A DNA stretch of 12,100 bases from an uncultured Collinsella sp. (GTDB lineage: Bacteria; Actinomycetota; Coriobacteriia; Coriobacteriales; Coriobacteriaceae), in assembly GCA_900551305.1 (NCBI GenBank), contig URVK01000025.1:1-12100 (forward strand). Direction: 5' to 3'. The position numbers were made by a program, and so were the translations under genes. Of the stretch, positions 7,034 to 12,100 are shown one piece after another; position 1 is the first letter of the stretch, and every line of letters begins with the position of its first letter. The notes under the pieces were generated by a model that did no database searches, was not told the DNA's origin, and saw only the letters and a program-made list of their open reading frames with translations.

Positions 7034-7903
7034 CTACTGGGTATCTACGTAAAGGTCAAACCCGCCCTGTGGCGTGGTGTCGACCGTATCGGGCGCCTGC
7101 GAGTTAAAGCTCACGGGAACCATGCGCTTTGAGGCACGGAAGCGCGTGCCGTCGGTGGCGACGGGCGGTTCATCGACGGTGAGCTCGTAGTCGCCGGGCT
7201 TAAGTTCGATGCCGTCACCAGCGGAATTGACGTATTGATACTCGTCAATCGTCTGCCCTTTGAGCGTGCGCCCCACGATATGGATGAGCATTTGGCTGTC
7301 GCCGCGCGCGGTGTCCCACGTCGCGCCGTCCTTGACCTCGACCGACACATGTACCGAGCGCGTGCGGCCGAGCGATTGCTCGACAGACATCTCGACCCTG
7401 GCGGCGTCTTTTCGCTGCTGCTCGACATGGCTCCAGACGTTTCCAATTACCGAGCATGCGATAACGCCGGCCATGAAGGCGATAAGGATGGGGCCAAGCG
7501 GAGAGCGACGTCCTGCATCTTCCTCGCGAGACAGATTGGGGCGACGTGTGGGTGCGGGCGCCTGAGCGCCCTGCGAGGGCACGTCGAGAATACTGAAGGA
7601 TGCCGTGCTGTCGGGATCGATGGTGTGACGCGGCTGCGGGGTCTTTGCCGGCGAGATCGACATGTCGGCTGGCTCGCCGAGCGTGGCCGTAGCGTCGGCC
7701 TTGGCCTCGTCTGCCTCGGCCTGGGCCCAAGCTTGTTCGAAGGTCAGGGGCTCGACGGGATCGAGGGCGGCGTCCGAGTCGGCGGCGACGTCGTTGCCGG
7801 TCTCGTCCTCGTCGCTCGACACGCCACGCGGCGTAGGCTCGTCCCACCCCTCGTCCGGAGTCTCACCCTCGCTATACCACCATTCAAAGTTATCGATATC
7901 CAT
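7034..7903 (-). CDS. Unrecognised single-pass membrane protein with acidic cytoplasmic tail
   Basis: I do not recognise this 289-residue protein. Residues 1-115 are strongly acidic and low in hydrophobic content (many Asp/Glu with Ala, Pro and Thr), so probably disordered; 118-134 are basic (TRRPNLSREEDAGRR). A single hydrophobic segment at about 136-157 (LGPILIAFMAGVIACSVIG) is followed by a soluble domain of about 130 residues with alternating beta-like stretches, including GIELKPGDYELTV (231-243), a pattern seen in CnaB/carboxypeptidase-regulatory-like beta sandwiches. The positive-inside rule puts the acidic tail in the cytoplasm and the C-terminal domain outside. The ATG at 7903 follows AAGGGG at 8 bases, within the self-complementary GGGGCGCCCC. 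It is a lone gene, divergent from the MFS gene. Architecture is clear; function is not. Confidence 0.8.
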   Translation of the reverse strand: MDIDNFEWWYSEGETPDEGWDEPTPRGVSSDEDETGNDVAADSDAALDPVEPLTFEQAWAQAEADEAKADATATLGEPADMSISPAKTPQPRHTIDPDSTASFSILDVPSQGAQAPAPTRRPNLSREEDAGRRSPLGPILIAFMAGVIACSVIGNVWSHVEQQRKDAARVEMSVEQSLGRTRSVHVSVEVKDGATWDTARGDSQMLIHIVGRTLKGQTIDEYQYVNSAGDGIELKPGDYELTVDEPPVATDGTRFRASKRMVPVSFNSQAPDTVDTTPQGGFDLYVDTQ

Positions 7904-7944
7904 ACGGGGCGCCCCTTAGGCCTCGCAAATAAACACTCGCTAGT

Positions 7945-7950
7945 TTTATA
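7945..7950 (-). promoter_or_regulatory. Candidate -10 box for the membrane-protein gene
   Basis: TATAAA on the minus strand lies about 40 bases upstream of the start codon at 7903. No convincing -35 box is found 16-18 bases upstream. The context is otherwise GC-rich, which makes this AT-rich patch stand out. Confidence 0.3.
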
Positions 7951-7989
7951 CCCCCAGACGACACCGAAGCTCACCCGCGCCGGACACAA

Positions 7990-8054
7990 AAACCGTCACA
8001 ACATTCGACGCTTTTCCTCGATTTCGAGATTTTCGCCGAATGTTGTGACGGTTT
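7990..8054. repeat. 65-bp intergenic inverted repeat with 18-bp arms
   Basis: AAACCGTCACAACATTCG (7990-8007) and its exact inverse complement (8037-8054) flank a 29-base centre. The centre contains a small inner hairpin, CTCG/CGAG around ATTT (8017-8028). It lies between divergent genes, so it is not a terminator for either. It resembles a dispersed palindromic element or a large binding site; no transposase is nearby. Confidence 0.75.
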
Positions 8055-8074
8055 GGGCGACTGGCCGGCAGCGC

Positions 8075-8107
8075 AATGCGACAAAGGGACTGCCTCTTTG
8101 TCACATT
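8075..8107. repeat. REP-like palindrome, copy 1 (degenerate)
   Basis: Thirty-three bases centred on 8091, related to copies at 10042-10072 and 11589-11621. It differs from copy 2 by three transitions within the shared core (8079, 8093, 8095), which break two pairs and turn one into G-T. It sits 57 bp upstream of the MFS start, in the promoter region, and just after the 7990-8054 element. Confidence 0.75.
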
Positions 8108-8121
8108 CTGTTAGAGTTGCA

Positions 8122-8134
8122 GGGATTGAATCCC
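8122..8134. promoter_or_regulatory. Small palindrome in the MFS promoter region
   Basis: GGGATT and AATCCC flank a single central base (8128). On the plus strand it lies between a weak -35 candidate TTGCAG (8117-8122) and an AT-rich -10 region TTATTAAT (8137-8144), 30 bp before the start codon. This is where a repressor of a drug-efflux gene would be expected, but no regulator gene is adjacent. Confidence 0.3.
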
Positions 8135-8164
8135 GCTTATTAATGCGACATTGGAGTGACAGCC

Positions 8165-9406
8165 TTGACCGCCGCAACCACGCCTAAAAGCAAGTCAACC
8201 GCCGCCGCGCTTTCACCTGCGCGCACCAATCTTTGCCTGGCGCTGCTCGTGTTGTTAGGTTTTTCGCTCGGCTGCTCGGAGTTCGTGGTCATCGGCATCG
8301 AGAGCGACCTGGCGACGGAGCTCGGCATATCGCTTGCCACCGCAGGCCAGCTCATCAGCGTGTTTGCGCTTGTCTACGCCATCGCCACGCCGGTGCTTGC
8401 GCTCAGCACGGGACGTTTTCGCCGCTACCAGCTGCTCGTGTGCTACAGCATCGTCTTTGTGCTCGGCAACCTGGTCATGGCGTTGGCGCCCAACTTCCAG
8501 GTGCTGTTTATCTCGCGCATCATCCTGGGCTCCGTCTCTGGCGCACTGCTCGCTGTGGGTGTGACGTACATCCCCGAGCTGCTGTCCCCGCAGCAAACTT
8601 CGTTTGCCATCTCGGTGGTATATGGTGCGTTTTCCGTGGCAATGGTCTTTGTCACTTCGATCGGCAAGTTTGTGGCCGACACACTCGATTGGCACGTGGC
8701 CATGTACGGCACGCTGGCCTTTGCCGTTCTGATCTGCGGAGCGCTCGTGATGTTTATGCCGCGCGCTGGGCAAACCGACGAACCTGCCACCTTTCGCGAG
8801 CAGGCGGGGCTGCTGCGCGAACCGAGCATCATCACCGGCATGCTCATCTTTTTGTTTGGCGTGGGCTCGGTCTATGTGTTCTACGGCTACGTGACGCCTT
8901 ATCTTGAGCAGGTGCTGGGCATGGGCACGGTCGAAGCCAGTACCACGCTCATGGCCTACGGCGTGTTCTGCCTGATCTCGAACATCCTGGGCGGATGGAT
9001 CGATGCTCGCTTTGGCATGAAGGCGCTACTCGTGACGTTTGTGCTGCAGGCTGCAGCGTTACTCGGACTGTTTGCTGTGGGCGGCACCATGCCGCTCGCG
9101 CTGGTCTTTGTCTTTAGCCTGGCGCTGCTCATGTACCTGTTCTCGGTGTCGTGCATCACGCACTTTATGGACGTGGCACGCAGCCGCCATCCCAAGTCGA
9201 TGGTACTCGCAAGTTCGGTTGAGCCCATGGCGTTTAACGTCGGCATCTCGTTTGGCACCGCAGTGGGCGGCGCCGTGGTAAGCAGCGTTGGCATTGCATA
9301 TGTAGGCGCAGTGGGTGCCGCGTTCTCGCTTGTGGCCTGGGTGCTTACGCTGGTGACGATTAAGTTGGCTCGCTGGGAACGCAAGAGGGCGATGGCGCAG
9401 GCGTAG
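8165..9406 (+). CDS. MFS transporter, DHA1 (AraJ/drug efflux) type
   Basis: Twelve-segment major facilitator protein of the inner membrane, probably a proton-driven exporter of a drug, sugar or other small molecule. The 413-residue product starts with 20 hydrophilic residues; TM1 holds the SEFVVIG motif (38-44), which with the ATAGQLISVFALVYAIATPVL stretch (from 58) is typical of the AraJ/YdhP/NepI branch. The loop 2-3 motif A is reduced to STGRFRRYQ (81-89). A hydrophilic central loop (about 200-222) divides two six-helix halves. I prefer the TTG at 8165, since GGAG ends 8 bases upstream; the GTG at 8156 would have its ribosome site touching the start. A phosphatase gene follows after 45 bp. 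Substrate unknown. Confidence 0.9.
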   Translation: MTAATTPKSKSTAAALSPARTNLCLALLVLLGFSLGCSEFVVIGIESDLATELGISLATAGQLISVFALVYAIATPVLALSTGRFRRYQLLVCYSIVFVLGNLVMALAPNFQVLFISRIILGSVSGALLAVGVTYIPELLSPQQTSFAISVVYGAFSVAMVFVTSIGKFVADTLDWHVAMYGTLAFAVLICGALVMFMPRAGQTDEPATFREQAGLLREPSIITGMLIFLFGVGSVYVFYGYVTPYLEQVLGMGTVEASTTLMAYGVFCLISNILGGWIDARFGMKALLVTFVLQAAALLGLFAVGGTMPLALVFVFSLALLMYLFSVSCITHFMDVARSRHPKSMVLASSVEPMAFNVGISFGTAVGGAVVSSVGIAYVGAVGAAFSLVAWVLTLVTIKLARWERKRAMAQA

Positions 9407-9451
9407 ATGCGATACTCGAGCTCGATGATGGCGATCGAAAGGAAACCGCAT

Positions 9452-9898
9452 ATGCAACGTGTACTGTTTATCTGCTATGGAAACATCTGCCGCTCGACGA
9501 TGGCCGAGTCGGTGTTTACCGAGCTCGTGCGCCGCGCTGGGCGCGAGGCGGAGTTTGCCATCGATTCCGCGGCGACCTCGACCGAGGAGATCGGCAACCC
9601 GCCACACCACAGTACCGTTGCCAAGCTACGCGAGGTCGGGATTCCCGTCGTCGCACATCGCGCACGTCAGGTACGTCGCGCGGAGTATGGCGACTGGGAC
9701 CACATTGTCTATATGGACGACGAGAACGCCCGCGCCCTGTACCGAATTTTTGGGAAGGACCCCGATGGCAAGATCTCGCGCCTGCTCGATTGGACCGATC
9801 GCCCCGGCGACGTGGCCGACCCCTGGTACACCGGCAATTTCGACGCCACCTACCGCGATGTACTCGCCGGTTGCACCGCCATGCTCGAGCAGCTGTAG
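9452..9898 (+). CDS. Low-molecular-weight protein-tyrosine phosphatase
   Basis: Cytoplasmic phosphatase that removes phosphate from tyrosine residues through a cysteinyl-phosphate intermediate. The 148-residue product has the N-terminal P-loop VLFICYGNICRS with nucleophile C8 and R14, followed by S15, and the general-acid motif DPWYTG with D123. These are the hallmarks of the family, and the length is normal. The ATG at 9452 is preceded by AAAGGAAA; the frame extends to 9407 without a better site. The neighbouring residue in the P-loop is Tyr where Leu is common. It follows the MFS gene by 45 bp, so the two may be co-transcribed. No tyrosine kinase or exopolysaccharide gene is near, so its target is unknown. 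Arsenate-reductase activity is a less likely alternative. Confidence 0.93.
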   Translation: MQRVLFICYGNICRSTMAESVFTELVRRAGREAEFAIDSAATSTEEIGNPPHHSTVAKLREVGIPVVAHRARQVRRAEYGDWDHIVYMDDENARALYRIFGKDPDGKISRLLDWTDRPGDVADPWYTGNFDATYRDVLAGCTAMLEQL

Positions 9899-9941
9899 GC
9901 GCTCGGGCGGCGCGGGCACACGGGCCACGCCATCGGCATAA

Positions 9942-10011
9942 AACGAGCGTGGATTTTCTCCCACTTTGAGCGTTCGAGTGCGCTCTAAACGGGAGAAAAT
10001 CCACGCTCGTT
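9942..10011. repeat. 70-bp inverted repeat with perfect 21-bp arms
   Basis: The arms 9942-9962 and 9991-10011 are perfect inverse complements; the second begins GGGAGAAAATCCACGCTCG. The 28-base centre folds further: TTT-GAGCG (9965-9972) pairs with CGCTC-(T)-AAA (9981-9989) around an 8-base loop. It lies 43 bp past the phosphatase stop in a convergent intergenic region, so it could serve as a bidirectional terminator, although no T run follows. Confidence 0.8.
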
Positions 10012-10019
10012 ATCTCGGT

Positions 10020-10040
10020 GGGAGAAAATCCACACTCATG
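10020..10040 (+). repeat. Third, diverged copy of the 21-bp repeat arm
   Basis: Direct copy of 9991-10011 with 18 of 21 bases identical; GGGAGAAAATCCAC is conserved and the differences lie at the 3' end. It starts 8 bases after the hairpin and ends one base before the REP-like palindrome at 10042. Confidence 0.75.
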
Positions 10041-10041
10041 A

Positions 10042-10072
10042 ATGTGACAAAGGGACTGTCCCTTTGTCACAT
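10042..10072. repeat. REP-like palindrome, copy 2 (perfect)
   Basis: A perfect 31-base palindrome: 15-bp arms starting ATGTGACAAAGGGAC around a single central T (10057). It ends 12 bases beyond the stop codon of the AAA ATPase gene and so would form the 3' end hairpin of that transcript. The same palindrome recurs at 8075-8107 and 11589-11621. Confidence 0.85.
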
Positions 10073-10084
10073 CCGGGACTGGCC

Positions 10085-11446
10085 CTAGACCGGCTTGACC
10101 TCCAGCTTTATCCCCTCGGCGCAGGAGTCGCCCAAAACATCCGAAAGGGCCCAGGTCGCATATAGCGGCAAATAGAGAACCGCTCCGTTGCGCTCAACGT
10201 TGCCTCTCGAGAAAACAATCCCGAGCCTTACGCCATATTCAGCCGTATCAAGCACATGACCGAGCGCAGCGTGCGCGTGGTAATAGGAGCCCGATTTAAC
10301 CTCGATCGGAACAGCCGTCCCATCCGGTCCGTCGACCACAAAGTCCACTTCACCGCGCTTTTTTGTCTGATAGTAGTAAAGCTGGCGATTTTGGGCAGCC
10401 AGCTGCTGGGCCACCACGTTTTCGTAAATGCCGCCCAGATTGGGCTCCTTGCTATCAAGATACGCCGCTTGGGCGACTCCAACGGGGTAGCGCGCCATCA
10501 ACATGCCCGTATCCGATTGGTATAGCTTGAACTGCGATGGCCGTGCCGTCTTGAGCAGGGGCGACTTTGGCTCGGTTACGATATCGGCTTTGAGAGCAAC
10601 GCCGGCATCGACAAGCCAGACAAAATCTCGCTGGTACTTCTCATAATGCGCCTTGGGGTCAATGGAATTGAGCACGAAACGCTTGTGTTCGCCCTCGAGC
10701 ATAATAGGGAGCTGATCGTAGATGCTCTGCACCTGCAGGGCTCGCCCGCTTGCATACTTGGAGATATCCCGCCGGTACTGTTCGTTGAGCTCTGACTGTA
10801 GCTGACGAACAGAGGCAAGGTCGCCCTGCGTGTCAAGGAAACGCTGCACGACCTCCGGCATTCCGCCGACAACGGTATAGGTCCTGAAGTTTGCCATCAT
10901 CGCGTCATGAATGTAATCAGGAATGGGCCTCTCGCTGATACACGCGTCACGTATCGTTTGGCGAGCCCCCTCGCTCACCCCGGTTGCCCAGCAAAACTCC
11001 TCAAAATCGAGCGGGAACATCCTAAGCTCGTGGACATACCCCACGGGATAGGACCTGACGCCCTTGAACTGGGTCCCGAGCATTGACCCCGAAAACGCCC
11101 AGCGGCACCTCCCGTCCTCAACAAGGAACTTTGCCATCGTCATGATGTCGGGGGCCTCTTGGACCTCATCGATAAACACGAGCGTTTTGCCTGGTGCAAT
11201 CGACTTTCCCGAAAGAAGCGTCACCCTGCTGATGAAATCATCGGCATCCCGCGCCTCGAGAAGAGCATCTTTTGCCTGGCGATTTTCCATGAGGTTAAGC
11301 TCGATGTAGGTTGCATGGCTGGCTTTGCCAAATGCGCGAATCGAATAGCTTTTGCCGATCTGGCGAGAACCCGTGATGAATAAGGCCTTTTGCTCGGCAG
11401 ACTTCAGCCAACGCTCCAGCTCTGCCGCTATTTTCCTGCGCAGCAT
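10085..11446 (-). CDS. AAA ATPase with C-terminal DUF4143 / nuclease-like domain
   Basis: Predicted 453-residue cytoplasmic ATPase of the AAA_14-DUF4143 class, which is widespread in anaerobes and archaea and has no settled function. Walker A is GSRQIGKS (26-33), Walker B LVFIDEVQ with D93/E94, and the sensor SGS at 119-121. MFPLDFEEF (143-151) is a usual linker mark of the class. The C-terminal part has GGIYENVVAQQL (338-349), RGEVDFVV (364-371) and PIEVKSG (380-386); the D368 and E382-x-K384 pattern resembles the PD-(D/E)XK nuclease core. ATG at 11446 is chosen because GAGGGGAGA ends 5 bases upstream. It appears less GC-rich than its neighbours, stands alone, is bracketed by two REP-like palindromes and is preceded by a 33-bp repeat array, all suggesting an accessory or mobile gene. 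Confidence 0.92.
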   Translation of the reverse strand: MLRRKIAAELERWLKSAEQKALFITGSRQIGKSYSIRAFGKASHATYIELNLMENRQAKDALLEARDADDFISRVTLLSGKSIAPGKTLVFIDEVQEAPDIMTMAKFLVEDGRCRWAFSGSMLGTQFKGVRSYPVGYVHELRMFPLDFEEFCWATGVSEGARQTIRDACISERPIPDYIHDAMMANFRTYTVVGGMPEVVQRFLDTQGDLASVRQLQSELNEQYRRDISKYASGRALQVQSIYDQLPIMLEGEHKRFVLNSIDPKAHYEKYQRDFVWLVDAGVALKADIVTEPKSPLLKTARPSQFKLYQSDTGMLMARYPVGVAQAAYLDSKEPNLGGIYENVVAQQLAAQNRQLYYYQTKKRGEVDFVVDGPDGTAVPIEVKSGSYYHAHAALGHVLDTAEYGVRLGIVFSRGNVERNGAVLYLPLYATWALSDVLGDSCAEGIKLEVKPV

Positions 11447-11470
11447 AGGCTCTCCCCTCAGTGTCATCAA

Positions 11471-11569
11471 ATGAAATGCAAAGTTTTATGCGCTTAATTA
11501 TCGATGAAATGTAGGATTTTTAGAACCTAAAATCGGATGAAATGCAGAGATTTAGGATTATAAGCAAAA
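11471..11569 (-). repeat. Three direct repeats with exact 33-bp period upstream of the AAA ATPase
   Basis: ATGAAATG starts at 11471, 11504 and 11537, spaced exactly 33 bp. Similarity continues past the core: the units read ATGAAATG followed by CAAAGTTTTA, TAGGATTTTT and CAGAGATTTA, and two of the three are preceded by ATCG or ATCGG. In transcription direction the motif is TGCATTTCATC. A 33-bp step is about three helix turns, so bound proteins would line up on one face. The array is AT-rich in a GC-rich region and ends 25 bp before the start codon. Confidence 0.75.
11557..11562 (-). promoter_or_regulatory. Perfect TATAAT -10 box for the AAA ATPase gene
   Basis: On the minus strand the sequence reads TTGCTTATAATCC, with a consensus -10 box and a TG two bases further upstream than in the usual extended -10. 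The region where a -35 box would lie is GC-rich and shows none. Transcription would start near 11550, placing the remaining repeat units downstream, in the leader, as possible operators. Confidence 0.45.
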
Positions 11570-11588
11570 AGAAGGGGCAGCCCCGGCG

Positions 11589-11621
11589 AATGTGACAAAG
11601 GGGCTGTCCCTTTGCCACATT
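11589..11621. repeat. REP-like palindrome, copy 3
   Basis: Thirty-three bases centred on 11605, with AATGTGACAAAGGG and CCCTTTG-C-CACATT arms. One A-C mismatch and one G-T pair separate it from a perfect palindrome. It lies 8 bases past the stop codon of the TIGR04076-like gene and about 140 bp upstream of the ATPase start, on the opposite side of the ATPase gene from copy 2. Confidence 0.8.
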
Positions 11622-11629
11622 GCGCTCGA

Positions 11630-11959
11630 CTACTCGTCAACGATCTCGGCAAGCCAGACGTTCAGCGTATCGACCTCGGGGCAGCAGAACTTTGCCGTAC
11701 CAGGCTCGTTGCCAGGCACGGTTCCGCCATAGCGCAGGATATCGATATAGGGAAAGCCCACATGGCAGGCCATGGCACACATCTTGCCGCGGTCGCGGTC
11801 AAAGTCGAAGACGTCGCCCGGTTTGTGACCATGGTGGCAGCGGCACGCACCCAGCTGGTCCACGCAGCTCACGCGGATACGCGGACGCTTGCCACGCGGC
11901 GCGCCGAGCGGCTTGCCCCCGCCCGCAGGCTTGGCGCCGCCCTCGCCAGCATTACTCAT
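11630..11959 (-). CDS. TIGR04076-like small cysteine-rich protein
   Basis: The 109-residue product resembles the TIGR04076 family of small proteins, whose function is not known. It starts with about 25 Gly/Lys/Pro-rich residues that look disordered, then RIRVSCVD (28-34), GHKPGDVFDFD (44-54), CAMACHVGFPYIDILRYGG (61-79) and FCCPEVD (91-97). The family pattern is a CP..H..GD element, a CP-A...YP.L..L.YGG element and a final CCP; here the first CP is replaced by CRCHH. Seven cysteines could bind a metal. The ATG at 11959 overlaps the 3' end of the upstream gene by 8 bases (stop TAA at 11952-11954), implying translational coupling. A TTG at 11965 is an alternative start. The assignment rests on remembered family patterns. 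Confidence 0.7.
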   Translation of the reverse strand: MSNAGEGGAKPAGGGKPLGAPRGKRPRIRVSCVDQLGACRCHHGHKPGDVFDFDRDRGKMCAMACHVGFPYIDILRYGGTVPGNEPGTAKFCCPEVDTLNVWLAEIVDE

Positions 11960-12100
11960 GGTCAATCACGTCCAGGCAGGCCTCGATGGGAAGGCCAGCC
12001 GACTTATCCTCTTGGTCGGCATTGCGCTCGATAAGCTCAGCCACCACGCGCATGGCATCGGACGTCGCGCGCTGCAGACTCCAACCAGCCCACCGATACG
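11952..12100 (-). CDS. 3' end of an unrecognised gene, cut by the window edge
   Basis: An open frame on the minus strand runs from the window edge to a TAA at 11952-11954 and encodes at least 48 residues ending in EACLDVIDHE. It carries GC-rich third positions like its neighbours, and the RVVAELIERNA stretch looks helical. I do not recognise the family. The stop overlaps the start of the TIGR04076-like gene, so the two are probably in one operon. The start lies outside the window. Confidence 0.65.
   Translation of the reverse strand, partial: YRWAGWSLQRATSDAMRVVAELIERNADQEDKSAGLPIEACLDVIDHE

Noticed and set aside
8156..8164. GTG at 8156 as start of the MFS transporter
   Set aside because: Its only Shine-Dalgarno-like bases touch the start codon, whereas the TTG at 8165 has GGAG at 8-base spacing.
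9942..10040. CRISPR repeats or an insertion-sequence end
   Set aside because: One copy is inverted, spacing is irregular (28 and 8 bases) and no transposase or cas gene is in the window.
11471..11569. CRISPR-like array
   Set aside because: The 33-bp units are continuous and only partly similar, with no unrelated spacers and no cas genes; they fit a phased operator better.

Overview
The window looks like a chromosomal segment of a GC-rich Gram-positive bacterium. The style of the proteins (a 355-residue class I release factor with an actinobacterial/firmicute-like GGQ segment, a Tat-type lipoprotein binding protein, strong AGGAGG-like ribosome sites, wide use of GTG/TTG starts) and the abundance of small intergenic palindromes suggest a gut Coriobacteriia such as Collinsella. 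That assignment is an inference from general resemblance, not a database match.

Layout. Positions 1-6920 are all minus-strand genes. Reading in the direction of transcription: an aldose 1-epimerase-like gene (6920-6027) closed by a very long hairpin terminator; then a four-gene unit of polar amino-acid ABC transporter (binding lipoprotein 5763-4837, permease 4827-3679, ATPase 3656-2871) followed by an M20 metallopeptidase (2798-1383); then prfA (1134-67), with a hairpin and a possible ribosome site for a further gene at the left edge. The transporter plus peptidase suggests uptake of an amino acid, or a small amino-acid conjugate, followed by hydrolysis in the cytoplasm. An unrecognised single-pass membrane protein (7903-7034, minus) is divergent from an MFS efflux-type transporter (8165-9406, plus), which is followed by a low-molecular-weight protein-tyrosine phosphatase (9452-9898, plus).

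The right third is more accessory in character. A minus-strand AAA ATPase with a C-terminal DUF4143/nuclease-like domain (11446-10085) is preceded by three AT-rich direct repeats with an exact 33-bp period and a perfect TATAAT box. It is bracketed by two copies of a 31-33-bp palindrome of the TGTGACAAAGGGAC type; a third copy lies upstream of the MFS gene. Farther right are a small cysteine-rich TIGR04076-like protein and the 3' end of an unrecognised gene that overlaps it.

The most noteworthy content is non-coding: at least three different families of long intergenic inverted repeats (7990-8054; 8075-8107, 10042-10072 and 11589-11621; 9942-10040), the roughly 100-nt hairpin at 5902-6000, a hairpin touching the ribosome site of the ABC operon (5775-5806), and the 33-bp repeat array in front of the AAA ATPase. 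No rRNA, tRNA, transposase or CRISPR array was seen, and no gene-free stretch exceeds 300 bases.
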